64,000 nucleotides of DNA from Anseongella ginsenosidimutans. GTDB taxonomy: Bacteria; Bacteroidota; Bacteroidia; Sphingobacteriales; Sphingobacteriaceae. The position numbers and the translations under genes were made by a program. The DNA is taken from assembly GCF_008033235.1 (NCBI RefSeq), contig NZ_CP042432.1, positions 930,001 through 994,000 on the forward strand. The letters run 5' to 3'. Below, piece after piece: positions 34,468 through 43,349 of the stretch. The notes under the pieces were generated by a model. It worked only from the letters and a program-made list of their open reading frames with translations. It ran no database searches and had not been told where the DNA came from. Within the stretch, counting starts at the first letter, position 1, and every line of letters starts with the position of its first letter.

Positions 34468-37400
34468 TTATTCGCCCCCTTCCTTTAGCTGCCGGAAATA
34501 TTCACTGATCTTTTCCCTGTAGAAAGAGGATACCTCGGGAGGCAGGGTTTGAATTAATTCCAGTTGTTTCTCTTTTTGTTTATTGTATTCTTCCAGTACT
34601 TTGCTGAAATCTGGCGTAAATTGCTTTCCCTGTTTGGATTCCCGTTTATCTTCCGTATCACGCTCCCGTTCTGCTTTTTCCGCGTCAAGGAGGCGGGTCA
34701 TTATTTCTTTCTGCCGCTGGATCATCTCTCCGGTGATCCTTTTATTGTAAAGTTCCGTTTCGGTTTTTTCCATTTCCCTGGCCACCTCGTCAAGGTTCCC
34801 CAGTTTGCCCTGCCCGTCTTTGTTCAGTTCCTGGTTCAGCTTCTGCAGGGAATTCCGAATCGCTTGCTGCTCGCGTGCGAGACGCGCCAGCTCTTCACTT
34901 TTTTCCCGCGGGACGCGCTCACCAGGCTTAAGTCCCTGTTTCAATTGCTGCAGCCGCCTGTTTAGTTCATCCTGCATTTTATTAAGCTGTGCAAGCCCCT
35001 GGGATGGCTTTTCCCCTTGTCCTGACCCGGCATTATTCATTTGCTGCTGCAGCTGCTCGAAGACCTCGCTCAGCATTACTGCTAAATTATTCACTGAAGT
35101 CATGACGAATTGCTGCTCGGCAAGCACTTCCGGAACTTTCCTGTCAGAAAGCTTGCTTAAAGCGGTTCCAAGATGGTCGTTGATCTTTTCCGTTTCCTTA
35201 TTGACAAAAGAAGAGAGTTGCGGTACGCGCTTGCTGAGGGCATAAATGCTGTCCCGAACCAGGGTAATGTCGTCTTTCAGATTTCTTTGTTTCCGGGCCA
35301 GATCCAGGAAAAGCGGGTCGTTCGGGTTCACGGATCTCATGTCCTTCATCAGCGCTTCCTGGTCAAAGGAGACCTTCAGCAGGTTATCAAGGATCTGCCG
35401 AAGCGCCTGGAGATTGATCGTTTGCTGCATTCCAGCCATCTGCTGACGCATTTCCTGCATTTTAGCCGCGAGGCGCTGCATTTGTCCCGCTGCCTTTTTC
35501 TGCGGTTCTGCAGCCTTTTCCGGTTCGTTCTTCTGCAGCTGCTCCAGGCTTTTGTCCAATTCCTCTTGTATTTCCTGCTGCTCCTTTTCCGGGGACTGGA
35601 AATTGCCGCCGTTTTCAAGTTCCTGGTTCTTTTTCTCCAGTTTCTTCAGCTGCTCTTCGATCTGCCCGAAATCCTTATTAATCTCCTGCTGTTGCTCCAG
35701 GCTTTCCTGCACAGCCGACTTTTCATCTTTCGCTTCTTCCTTTGCTTTTTCAGCCAGGCGCTCCTGTCTTTCGGCCAATTCCTGCAGCCGGTCAGTATTT
35801 TCCTGCAGAAGCTGGTCAAACTCCAGTTGTTTATATAATTCTAGCAGCCGGTCCAGTTCCTTTTCAAGCGTTTTATTATCAAGCTGAAGGTTCTGCAGCT
35901 GTTCTCTTGTCAGGTTCTTGTTATTCTGTTCCAGCAGCTTTTCAAGCTCTTCTATGAGCTTCTTTGTTTCCTCATCCAGTACCTTATCGAAAAGTTCCTG
36001 GATCTGCTCCTGCTTTTCCCGGAGCGCCTCGTTTTCGGACGGTGATAGCTCCGACCGTTTCAGATCCGCTTCCTGCTTTTCTTTCCGTATCTGTTCCAGG
36101 AATTCTTCGAGTTCCTTTTGCTGTTTGATCAGATCCCTGACCTGGTTCTTTTCCTCGAAACTCAGGGACTGCTTCTGAATCAGCAGCTCATTCAGCTTTT
36201 TCGTGTTCTCCTGGAGCCTTGCCGCCTTCCCTGCCGCTTCCGAAAGCTTTGATTTTACTTCCGAACGGCTCTCTTCCACTTCAGCGGCCTGCTCTTCCCT
36301 GGAGGGGACATTCAGCATCATGCGCGCGGTCCGGGCAGATTTCGGGCCGTTCACCCCATCGTTATCCCTTACTTCGAAATAGTAGGAAACACTTTCACCG
36401 GGCTTTATATTAAGATCGGAAGTGTTCAGGTAATAGAAGAACTGTTCCGCCGTACCCCCTTTTTTCAGCGCAATGGGAATGGATGAGGTTATTTCTTCCC
36501 CCTTGATCATCCGGGTGTAGTTAAAACTAAGATGGGTTAAGCCATGATCATCTTTCACTTCTCCGATGTAGTAAAGACGCCTGTCGCTGAGCGAATCCGC
36601 CCGCTCCTGCACGCTGATAACGGGATAAAGATCGCGAACCACTTTAATGGAAAAGCTGACGGAATCAGCTTCCTTTACCTGAGAACTCTGGGGCTGCAAT
36701 GCATAATTCGCCGGCTCCTTTGCCATCAAACGGTACTCGAAGCGCCCCTGCTCCTTCCGGGACGCGGTGTCCGGCTTCCCGTTTAAAATAAAAAGCAAAA
36801 GGTCCGTATTCTCCGAACGGAAATCCCAGCGGATCCGGGTTCCTTCGGGGACCAGTAACTCCCCCGTATTCTTAAGCGTTTCAGCCTTCCTGCCCAGATA
36901 GGAAGGATAGGTCAGATTTACGTCGAAGCTCATTAAAGCGGGATTAGCCAGTACCTCCAATCCGTATTCCTTCGAATAGAAGCCCCCGGCGTAAAACCTG
37001 AACGTCCGGCTTTTTTGCAGGTTCCGGAACGCATATTCAAAAGAAACATTGTTTTCCTTCTCCAGCTTGTACCGAAAGCCGTTTTCGTCCTCAAGAAAAA
37101 CTTCATTCGGCAAGGCTTCCCCTTCCAGCTTCAGCCTGACAGTAAAATCCTCGTTCCGGGTGGCCCTTAGCTTATCATTGAGAAGAATGAAATTAAAAGG
37201 AGCAGGTTTTTCAAAGAAGCGGTCATAATGAACCAGGCGATAAGTGCCGTCTTTCAGAATATGCGGCGCCGCGAATACCATTACGACAATGACTGCCGCC
37301 GGCACAAGGGCGAATTTTGCAAATTTCCGGTTTTCGCGCAGGTTTACCGCCGCCGTAAAGGGGATGGGCCGTAAATCTATGATCTTTTGATCAATACTTG

Positions 37401-37800
37401 CCAGGATCAGCTCCCGGCTCCCCTCCGCCCTGCCAGCCATTTCCTGGAGCTGCAGCGTATTTAGCAATTTATCCTTTACGCCGGAAAAATGTTTTCCGAT
37501 TATCTCCGCGGCCGTTTTATGGTCAATTACCTTCCCCAGCCTGAAATAAGCAAGCAACGGAACCACGATCAGCCAAATAAAACTTGCAATGGAAATGCCC
37601 AGGAACAGAAAAAAAAGCAAGGTCTTCACCTGCACCCCGAGATAACTGAAATACTCCAGCATACTGAGCAGGAAATAGCCCGAAAGCACAATGGCAGCAG
37701 TAAAGATCAGCCCTCTTATCAGCAGGTTCTGATAATATCTCCGGATGAATTCATCCAGCTTGCCAATCAGCAGACGGTAATTACTTTCAGCCCCGCTCAT
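34468..37800 (-). CDS. DUF4175 large membrane-anchored coiled-coil protein
   Basis: This is a 1110-aa protein. The start is placed at MSGAESNYRLL (ATG ending at 37800); the frame stays open 18 codons further. Two or three N-terminal membrane helices (residues about 28-85 and 160-180) are followed by beta-rich domains (about 200-530). A very long helical region rich in Gln, Glu, Lys and Leu (about 540-1100) has repeats such as KQKELEEFLEQIRKEKQEA. This layout defines DUF4175, widespread in Bacteroidota, of unknown function. An envelope or gliding/stress role is only inference. It heads a tight operon with the RsbW-like ATPase, ybeY and an oxidoreductase. Confidence 0.87.
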   Translation of the reverse strand: MSGAESNYRLLIGKLDEFIRRYYQNLLIRGLIFTAAIVLSGYFLLSMLEYFSYLGVQVKTLLFFLFLGISIASFIWLIVVPLLAYFRLGKVIDHKTAAEIIGKHFSGVKDKLLNTLQLQEMAGRAEGSRELILASIDQKIIDLRPIPFTAAVNLRENRKFAKFALVPAAVIVVMVFAAPHILKDGTYRLVHYDRFFEKPAPFNFILLNDKLRATRNEDFTVRLKLEGEALPNEVFLEDENGFRYKLEKENNVSFEYAFRNLQKSRTFRFYAGGFYSKEYGLEVLANPALMSFDVNLTYPSYLGRKAETLKNTGELLVPEGTRIRWDFRSENTDLLLFILNGKPDTASRKEQGRFEYRLMAKEPANYALQPQSSQVKEADSVSFSIKVVRDLYPVISVQERADSLSDRRLYYIGEVKDDHGLTHLSFNYTRMIKGEEITSSIPIALKKGGTAEQFFYYLNTSDLNIKPGESVSYYFEVRDNDGVNGPKSARTARMMLNVPSREEQAAEVEESRSEVKSKLSEAAGKAARLQENTKKLNELLIQKQSLSFEEKNQVRDLIKQQKELEEFLEQIRKEKQEADLKRSELSPSENEALREKQEQIQELFDKVLDEETKKLIEELEKLLEQNNKNLTREQLQNLQLDNKTLEKELDRLLELYKQLEFDQLLQENTDRLQELAERQERLAEKAKEEAKDEKSAVQESLEQQQEINKDFGQIEEQLKKLEKKNQELENGGNFQSPEKEQQEIQEELDKSLEQLQKNEPEKAAEPQKKAAGQMQRLAAKMQEMRQQMAGMQQTINLQALRQILDNLLKVSFDQEALMKDMRSVNPNDPLFLDLARKQRNLKDDITLVRDSIYALSKRVPQLSSFVNKETEKINDHLGTALSKLSDRKVPEVLAEQQFVMTSVNNLAVMLSEVFEQLQQQMNNAGSGQGEKPSQGLAQLNKMQDELNRRLQQLKQGLKPGERVPREKSEELARLAREQQAIRNSLQKLNQELNKDGQGKLGNLDEVAREMEKTETELYNKRITGEMIQRQKEIMTRLLDAEKAERERDTEDKRESKQGKQFTPDFSKVLEEYNKQKEKQLELIQTLPPEVSSFYREKISEYFRQLKEGGE

Positions 37801-37996
37801 TATAAGTACGTTAATGCCCGATACCTCCTCCGCTTTCCTTGTCTTTCCCAGCATAGCACGATCCGGCGGGAAACAATTGGAGAAAGCAGCCAGGCAGAAT
37901 AAACCCTTATCCCTATTCCCACAACGAAATTACTGAGAAATAGTTGGAAATTTGAGATTCTCGAGCAAGAAATTTCCTGCAATCGTAAAAAGCTTG

Positions 37997-38004
37997 TATT
38001 TTTG
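37997..38004 (+). promoter_or_regulatory. Candidate -7 promoter box for tRNA-Pro
   Basis: TATTTTTG fits TAnnTTTG and lies about 94 bp before the tRNA 5' end. No clear TTTG box is seen at -33. Confidence 0.35.
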
Positions 38005-38097
38005 CAACCCTTCAAGGACTCAGGCCCCGGCAGCAAATTCCCCGCTGCCCGCTTCCATTGCCCCCGCAAAGAAGCGCAGAGGCCCCTCAGAAGAAAA

Positions 38098-38171
38098 CGG
38101 GGTGTAGCGTAGCCCGGTATCGCGCCAGCATGGGGTGCTGGAGGTCGTCGGTTCAAATCCGGCCACCCCGA
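38098..38171 (+). tRNA. tRNA-Pro (GGG)
   Basis: A full cloverleaf of 74 nt is seen. The acceptor stem is CGGGGTG/CACCCCG with discriminator A. The anticodon stem is CCAGC/GCTGG around the loop ATGGGGT, giving anticodon GGG. The T-arm is GTCGG-TTCAAAT-CCGGC. The 3' CCA is not encoded. Confidence 0.95.
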
Positions 38172-38185
38172 CAAACGAAACAAAG

Positions 38186-38208
38186 TCCCGGCGAAAGCCG
38201 GGATTTTT
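38186..38208 (+). terminator. Terminator after tRNA-Pro
   Basis: TCCCGGC-GAAA-GCCGGGA is a perfect 7-bp stem with a GAAA loop, followed directly by five T. Confidence 0.85.
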
Positions 38209-38917
38209 GCGTTTGGAGCTTTTGAACAAGCTTGCTTGGGCAAAAGCGGAGGATGCAAAAACAGCCATGGGGCATGGCAGGCTTTGTTTCATTTAGTCTC
38301 CCCCCAACTCCGGATCAGCGAAGCAAGGGGAGCCGGCCGCATGGCCGGCGGCTTGCGAAGCTAATCCGGCCACCGGTTTTTTAGGCATATTTCGGATAGA
38401 TTTGTGCGATTTTAATAGTGCTTACTAAGCCGAAAGAAGTTAATGCAACTTTCCATACTCCTCTTTTTCTCCTCCTCTGCCGATACGGTTTGTGTTTCAG
38501 ACGGGTTGACCATACCGCCATGTAGTCTGATTATTACTTTAAGCTCACTTTTAGGATATGAAAGAATGCGCTATAAATGCGCTTTCCCAATTTTGCCTAT
38601 GTTCGCTTTTATAGCTTGTTTGCGAGTTTAAAACTCACAATTTGTATATGAAAAAATATATTTCATACCGTTCATTTCATAGGAGCTGAAACCTCGGTCT
38701 GGCTAGGATTGTTTGAGGAAGCGAATAATGTGTTAACACAGCTCCGTTCGACTGTTGAAATGAAATAGAAATATGTTGAGATGAAAATCCCAGTCCTTCA
38801 AGGTATAATTGAGAGGAGAATTTTGATCAAGTTCACCGCAGATCCAGATGTTATGGCGAAGTACCTTCCTGCGCCCTTTCGCCGGAATCGGACACGAATG
38901 GCATAGTTGGCGAAGCA
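38209..38917. other. 709-bp region downstream of tRNA-Pro without a convincing gene
   Basis: It contains the inverted repeat at 38311-38366 and a 12-bp copy of the tRNA 3' end (AATCCGGCCACC at 38363-38374; tRNA copy at 38156-38167). From about 38375 on it is AT-rich with short open frames of 60 codons on both strands that show no recognisable protein features. It may be the edge of an old insertion, but no integrase is seen. Confidence 0.45.
38311..38366. repeat. Long GC-rich imperfect inverted repeat
   Basis: The core GCCGGCC-GCAT-GGCCGGC (38332-38349) is perfect. Outer arms GGATCAGCGAAGCAAG and CTTGCGAAGCTAATCC pair at most positions. There is no T-run, so it is not a standard terminator. 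Confidence 0.6.
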
Positions 38918-39205
38918 TCACCTAAAAAGTCCTCCCAGGAGCCTCATGATCCAATTGCCAATGCTGTAATATAACCAGACCAGCGCTGCCAATATCCCAG
39001 CAACAAAAGGGATGAAGAGTAACGAAACCACTAATCCTTTTATTCCATAAAGCTCCTGGTCATTGAAGTTAACCGGGGTTATTTCAAATAGAGAAAGCAT
39101 CCCAATTAAAATAGCCAAGGGAGAATATGCAAATAACAAATTCCAAAAAAGGAGCCCAAAAAGGTTTTTAGGCTTCTCCGAATACTTTTCAATAATGCGT
39201 TTCAT
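38918..39205 (-). CDS. Small two-helix membrane protein of unknown function
   Basis: This 95-aa protein opens with a basic segment (MKRIIEKYSEKPKNLFG). It has two clear membrane helices (about 15-40, LLFWNLLFAYSPLAILIGML, and 58-85, VVSLLFIPFVAGILAALVW), then a short GNWIMRLLGGLF tail. I do not recognise a family. It stands alone, divergent from the next gene. Coding quality looks real because hydrophobic residues are spaced as true helices, but this is a modest call. Confidence 0.6.
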   Translation of the reverse strand: MKRIIEKYSEKPKNLFGLLFWNLLFAYSPLAILIGMLSLFEITPVNFNDQELYGIKGLVVSLLFIPFVAGILAALVWLYYSIGNWIMRLLGGLFR

Positions 39206-39328
39206 GTCCTTTTTGCTGGTTTTTAGCCTCTGATGATAGTTAAAGCTAGTAAAAAAATGCTAACTTTATTCTTACCTAACCCCCCGCCTGCGGTAAACAG
39301 CGAACCGCTGCGGCCAAGTAGTTTGGCG

Positions 39329-40048
39329 ATGAAACAGATAACCATCATCCTCCTTCTTGCCGGTGCTTTTCCAATCGCGAAGGCTAGCCCGACGCTGCCC
39401 TCGAATGATACCATATTCATCTTCAGAAAGGTTACCGAATGGTATTATCATGCGATTTATATTGAGAAGGACAAAAAATCAGAAACCTACAAACGGGCGA
39501 TAGATTTTTCGTTTGAAGAATGGGATCGCAGGAATTACCGCAGCCAGAAAGCTTTAGTCGAACGGGAAGCCCCCGGCAGCTTTGTCAAACGCGAAACATT
39601 CGACCTTCCCCAAAACTGGCTCCCCTTGTACAAGTACAAAGACAAATACTACCTGTACGACCCGTCCGACGGGCAATGTTCCCGAACGATGATCAAAAGC
39701 CGGGAATATATTTCATGGGGGATGGAAGGTCCTGGTCCTTGGCCGATGAAGTCGGTTAAAAAAATTTCGGACACCAGGTACACACTCGAATTGTTAAACC
39801 CGTTTGATCACCTTCCGTCGGTATTCAATCACATAACCATTCATATTATCGATCCTGAGACAAAAATGGCCATATTTGAGTATACTTCTCAAGACGGTTT
39901 TTACCATTTCTATCGACTTTTCATACCGGCAGCACACGCATCCAACTTCGATCTCATTGTCAATTACTGCGATAAACAAAGGCAGATGGAATTCCAGTTT
40001 GAAAAAATTGATTACGCCAAATTGCTGGACAACCGCGGCTCAAAGTAA
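39329..40048 (+). CDS. Secreted protein of unknown function
   Basis: This 239-aa protein starts at ATG 39329 with a signal peptide (MKQITIILLLAGAFPIAKAS). The frame is open 32 codons upstream, but that part is Pro-rich and unlike protein. The mature part is soluble, rich in aromatic and charged residues (TEWYYHAIYIEKDKK, KYKDKYYLYDPSDG, YTSQDGFYHFYRLFIPAAHA), suggesting a beta-rich periplasmic fold. No family recognised. It is single-gene, in an AT-richer part of the window. Confidence 0.7.
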   Translation: MKQITIILLLAGAFPIAKASPTLPSNDTIFIFRKVTEWYYHAIYIEKDKKSETYKRAIDFSFEEWDRRNYRSQKALVEREAPGSFVKRETFDLPQNWLPLYKYKDKYYLYDPSDGQCSRTMIKSREYISWGMEGPGPWPMKSVKKISDTRYTLELLNPFDHLPSVFNHITIHIIDPETKMAIFEYTSQDGFYHFYRLFIPAAHASNFDLIVNYCDKQRQMEFQFEKIDYAKLLDNRGSK

Positions 40049-40243
40049 CATAGCGATTTCAATCAAAAGCCACAGGTGTAGATTCTTCAATAGCATAACA
40101 TTTTTGCAAGGGCACTCTGCAAAAATGAGTATCCGATTTTACGCCCTGGTTTATAGCAATTCACATATTTTTTCCTAAAATAGTACTTTACGGGTTAGCG
40201 GTCATCGTAAGATAACCCACGAAACAGACTGACAAAAAAAAAT

Positions 40244-40810
40244 ATGAAAAAAATAATTGCAGCAATGAATATGACGCTTGACGGGTTTTGTGACCATACC
40301 TCGGGTGTCCCGGACGAAGAAATACATCAACATTACGCTGACCTGTTGAGAAGCGCTGATACTGCTTTATATGGCAGGATAACCTACCAGCTTATGGAGT
40401 TTTGGCGAACCGTTCTGGAAAACCCCACAGGCGATAAGGCAATGGACGACTTTGCAGTCGCAATAGACAACACCCCGAAGATTGTTTTTTCCCGCACGCT
40501 GAAAAATGTAGACTGGAAAAGCGCGAAATTAGCAAGCCAGGACCTTGAGAAAGAAGTTTGGGAACTTAGGCAACAATCGGGTAAAGACGTTTTTGTGTGC
40601 AGTCCGAGCTTGATTGTAGCTTTGACGAAACTTAATTTAATAGACGAATATCAACTTTGCATTCACCCTGTTATCGCAGGAAGCGGTTTGCCGTTATTTA
40701 AAAACATCAGCGAAAAAATCAGGCTTAAACTCATAAACACCAAAACGTTTAGCGGTGGTGCGGTCCTTCTTTATTATGAACCGACATCGGAAAAAATAAC
40801 GAACCGCTAA
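40244..40810 (+). CDS. Dihydrofolate reductase-like (RibD C-terminal) family protein
   Basis: This 188-aa protein is a RibD_C/YyaP-type reductase fold. Markers are MKKIIAAMNMTLDGF at the start, LYGRITYQLMEFW, and the nucleotide-binding part with IDEYQLCIHPVIAGSGLPLF. Family members use NADPH, but stand-alone copies have no known substrate. A 111-bp gap separates it from the arsR-type regulator; shared control is possible but unproven. GC content is lower than in the flanking housekeeping genes. Confidence 0.87.
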   Translation: MKKIIAAMNMTLDGFCDHTSGVPDEEIHQHYADLLRSADTALYGRITYQLMEFWRTVLENPTGDKAMDDFAVAIDNTPKIVFSRTLKNVDWKSAKLASQDLEKEVWELRQQSGKDVFVCSPSLIVALTKLNLIDEYQLCIHPVIAGSGLPLFKNISEKIRLKLINTKTFSGGAVLLYYEPTSEKITNR

Positions 40811-40876
40811 CACGGTATTGCCAGAAACGAAGCAGAACGGTCGTTCCTCACCCAAAAAATTTTAAAAAAAATTTGC

Positions 40877-40918
40877 GTAGCTAAATAACTACACGTTTAT
40901 TTGTAGCCAAATAACTAC
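40877..40918. promoter_or_regulatory. Paired operator-like repeats before the ArsR-type gene
   Basis: GTAGCTAAATAACTAC (40877-40892) and GTAGCCAAATAACTAC (40903-40918) are direct copies with one difference and a 26-bp period. Each copy is itself bordered by GTAG and CTAC as an inverted pair. The second ends 3 bp before the start codon, so a bound repressor would block both promoter and ribosome entry. Confidence 0.65.
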
Positions 40919-40921
40919 GCG

Positions 40922-41245
40922 ATGAATTTAAGACGAGACGTTTTTCAAGCCATAGCAGACCCCACAAGAAGGGCGATACTGCTGTTAGTCGCCTCACAAT
41001 CCATGACGGCGGGTGCAATCGCGGCGAATTTTAATACCGCCAGGCCAACGGTTTCCAAACACCTGCAAATTCTTATCGAGTGCGAATTACTGGAACCGGA
41101 GCAGAATGGCCGGGAAATATACTATCATTTAAACCCCAAAAATCTTATGGAAATCGCAAACTTTATTGAACCGTTCCGCAAGCTGTGGGACGACAGGTTC
41201 AATAAATTGGAAACCATTATGAAGAACTACAAATCAAAAGCATAA
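40922..41245 (+). CDS. ArsR/SdpR-type winged-helix regulator
   Basis: This 107-aa protein is a single winged helix-turn-helix. Its N-terminus ([19 protein letters not shown]) and recognition helix region ([20 protein letters not shown]) are typical of the ArsR-type repressors paired with SRPBCC proteins. The metal-binding ELCVCDL motif of ArsR/SmtB is absent, so it likely senses something other than metals, or a protein partner. It is the first gene of a five-gene cassette and probably autoregulated through the repeats just upstream. Confidence 0.88.
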   Translation: MNLRRDVFQAIADPTRRAILLLVASQSMTAGAIAANFNTARPTVSKHLQILIECELLEPEQNGREIYYHLNPKNLMEIANFIEPFRKLWDDRFNKLETIMKNYKSKA

Positions 41246-41250
41246 AAAAG

Positions 41251-41718
41251 ATGGAACGAAAAACGAAGATCAATGCCGAAGACGGCAAACAGGAATTAGT
41301 AATAACCAGGGAGTTTGACCTGCCATTGGAATTACTTTTCAGGGCTTATATAGAACCGGACATTGTAGAACAATGGATGGGGACGAAGGTGCTGAAACTC
41401 GAAAATAAGAAGCATGGCGGCTGGCAATTTGAAACAACCAACGCCCAGGGAGACGTGGTGTTCCGCGCTAACGGGGTAATACACGAATTCAGCCCGAACC
41501 AGAAGATCACGAGGACGTTTGAAATGGAGAATACACCTTTTCCCGTTCAGCTGGAGTTCCTGGAATTTGAAAAGCTCAGCGATGATACCAGCAAGCTCAC
41601 AATCCAAATTGTCTACAAATCGGTTGCGCTCCGGGACCAAATGCTCCAGCTGCCCTTTGCTCAGGGCATAAACATGGCCCATAACCAATTGCAAAAAGTC
41701 GTAAGCAAACTAAAATAA
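41251..41718 (+). CDS. SRPBCC (AHSA1-type) domain protein
   Basis: This 155-aa protein has the START-like/AHSA1 fold, which forms a hydrophobic ligand pocket. Markers are LVITREFDLPLELLFRAYIE, VEQWMG, GGWQFETTNAQGDVVFRANG and HEFSPNQKITRTFE. Such proteins often follow an ArsR-type gene in the same operon; ligands are unknown. It begins 5 bp after the regulator. Confidence 0.9.
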   Translation: MERKTKINAEDGKQELVITREFDLPLELLFRAYIEPDIVEQWMGTKVLKLENKKHGGWQFETTNAQGDVVFRANGVIHEFSPNQKITRTFEMENTPFPVQLEFLEFEKLSDDTSKLTIQIVYKSVALRDQMLQLPFAQGINMAHNQLQKVVSKLK

Positions 41719-41724
41719 CACATC

Positions 41725-42111
41725 ATGAAAAAGAGAAATAAAGTCATCTACTGGATTGCTACTGCCTGGCTGGCATTGGGAATGCTTTCAACCGGTATTG
41801 TGCAGTTACTCAGGGTAGAAGAGGAAGCGGCCGCTATTGCAGAGCTGGGCTATCCTGCGTATATTCTGACCATGCTCGGTATCTGGAAAATTCTAGGAGT
41901 GATCGTATTGTTTATTCCTAAATTTGCTTTACTGAAAGAATGGACGTATGCCGGTTTTTTCTTTGCCATGTCGGGAGCTATATTTTCACACATCGCTTCA
42001 GGCAATCCCATGGGTGAAATAGCTCCTCCCCTGCTATTGCTGGTACTGACGATGATATCCTGGTATTTCAGGCCGGCGAGTAAAAAGGTGGTTCCGTTTA
42101 CGGATAAATAG
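41725..42111 (+). CDS. DoxX-like four-helix membrane protein
   Basis: This 128-aa protein has four membrane helices, with DoxX-family features LGMLSTGIVQLL, ILTMLGIWKILGVIVLFIP and LKEWTYAGFFFAMSGAIFSH. DoxX proteins are linked to redox or thiol stress in some bacteria; the function here is not known. It sits 6 bp from both flanking genes. Confidence 0.88.
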   Translation: MKKRNKVIYWIATAWLALGMLSTGIVQLLRVEEEAAAIAELGYPAYILTMLGIWKILGVIVLFIPKFALLKEWTYAGFFFAMSGAIFSHIASGNPMGEIAPPLLLLVLTMISWYFRPASKKVVPFTDK

Positions 42112-42117
42112 AAAAAA

Positions 42118-42696
42118 ATGAACCCTAAAGTTGACTTTTATTTCCTCAAAGCTGGAAAGTGGCAGGAAGCCTTCGGAAGATTGAGAAGCATCGCTCTTGA
42201 CTGCCAGTTGACCGAAGAATTGAAGTGGGGTTGCCCCTGCTATACGTTTCAGAAGAAAAATGTCGTTTTAATACATGGGTTTAAAGAATATTGTGCGCTG
42301 TTGTTTTTCAAGGGCGCCCTGTTAAAAGATGCAAATGGCATACTGATCCAGCAAACGGAAAATGTGCAGGCAGCCCGGCAGATCAGGTTCACTAATGCCC
42401 GGGAAATAGCGGAAATGGCCTCCATCCTTAAGGCATATATCAATGAAGCTATTGAAGTGGAGAAAGCCGGCCTGAAAGTCAATTTAAAAAGAACGGCGGA
42501 TTTCCCTATTCCTGATGAGTTCCAAAGGAAATTAGACGAAATTCCCGCCTTGAAAACAGCTTTCAAAGCATTGACGCCGGGACGGCAAAGAGCCTACATT
42601 TTCTATTTTTCCGCACCCAAGCAATCCGGTACGCGGGCGTCCAGGGTTGAAAAATATACGCAGCAAATCCTGAATGGAAAGGGATTAAACGATTAA
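42118..42696 (+). CDS. YdeI/OmpD-associated family protein (DUF1801)
   Basis: This 192-aa cytoplasmic protein has an N-terminal DUF1801 domain (residues about 15-115; ELKWGCPCYTF, GFKEYCALLFFKGALLKD) and a C-terminal YdeI/Omdp helical region (IPDEFQRKLDEIPALKTAFKALTPGRQRAYIFY). The latter is found in proteins tied to peptide and polymyxin resistance, though direct function is unknown. Fourth gene of the cassette. Confidence 0.88.
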   Translation: MNPKVDFYFLKAGKWQEAFGRLRSIALDCQLTEELKWGCPCYTFQKKNVVLIHGFKEYCALLFFKGALLKDANGILIQQTENVQAARQIRFTNAREIAEMASILKAYINEAIEVEKAGLKVNLKRTADFPIPDEFQRKLDEIPALKTAFKALTPGRQRAYIFYFSAPKQSGTRASRVEKYTQQILNGKGLND

Positions 42697-42727
42697 CTGG
42701 CCGGCATTCAAAAAATAATATAAAAGT

Positions 42728-43297
42728 ATGAGCAATAGCAAAAATAAGGCGTTGCCAAAGGAACAACGCGAAGAATTATTCAGCATATTAAAGGCCCGTT
42801 TTGAAAGAAACCAGAACCGGCATAAAGGCATTGAATGGGCAGATGTACAAAAAAGGCTGGAAGCTAAGGCCGAAAAGCTCTGGTCACTCAACGAAATGGA
42901 AAGCAGCGGCGGCGAACCGGATGTTATTGGACATGATAAAAAGACCAGCGAATATATTTTTTACGATTGTTCGCCGGAAAGCCCCAAAGGCCGCAGAAGC
43001 ATTTGTTATGACCGCGAAGCGCTGGAGTCAAGGAAAGCGCATAAGCCGGAAAACAGCGTCATGGATATGGCAGCGGCAATGGGCATCGAACTTTTAACCG
43101 AAGAACAGTACAGAGATCTGCAGCAGCTGGGAAATTTCGACATGAAAACCTCCAGCTGGGTGCAAACACCCGCAGACGTCAGAAAGCTTGGCGGCGCCCT
43201 TTTTTGCGATCGCCGTTACGGCAAAGTTTTCGTGTACCACAACGGTGCAGACTCTTATTACGGCGCCAGGGGATTCCGCGGCGCGCTGAGGGTCTGA
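42728..43297 (+). CDS. DUF4256 family protein
   Basis: This 189-aa soluble protein matches what I know of DUF4256: an N-terminal helical part (LFSILKARFERNQNRHKGIEW), the block MESSGGEPDVIGHD, IFYDCSPESPKGRRSICYD, and the C-terminal VYHNGADSYYGARGFRG. No activity is known. It is the last gene of the ArsR cassette and ends tail-to-tail with a propeller lipoprotein. Confidence 0.82.
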   Translation: MSNSKNKALPKEQREELFSILKARFERNQNRHKGIEWADVQKRLEAKAEKLWSLNEMESSGGEPDVIGHDKKTSEYIFYDCSPESPKGRRSICYDREALESRKAHKPENSVMDMAAAMGIELLTEEQYRDLQQLGNFDMKTSSWVQTPADVRKLGGALFCDRRYGKVFVYHNGADSYYGARGFRGALRV

Positions 43298-43349
43298 ATT
43301 TACAGAAGCGGTTGCAGAGTATCTGCGGCCGCCGCTGACCATCAAATCA

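Noticed and set aside
38443-38631. 62-codon frame with a hydrophobic N-terminus after tRNA-Pro.
   Set aside because: Too short, with no family match or neighbour support; a similar-length frame lies on the other strand nearby.
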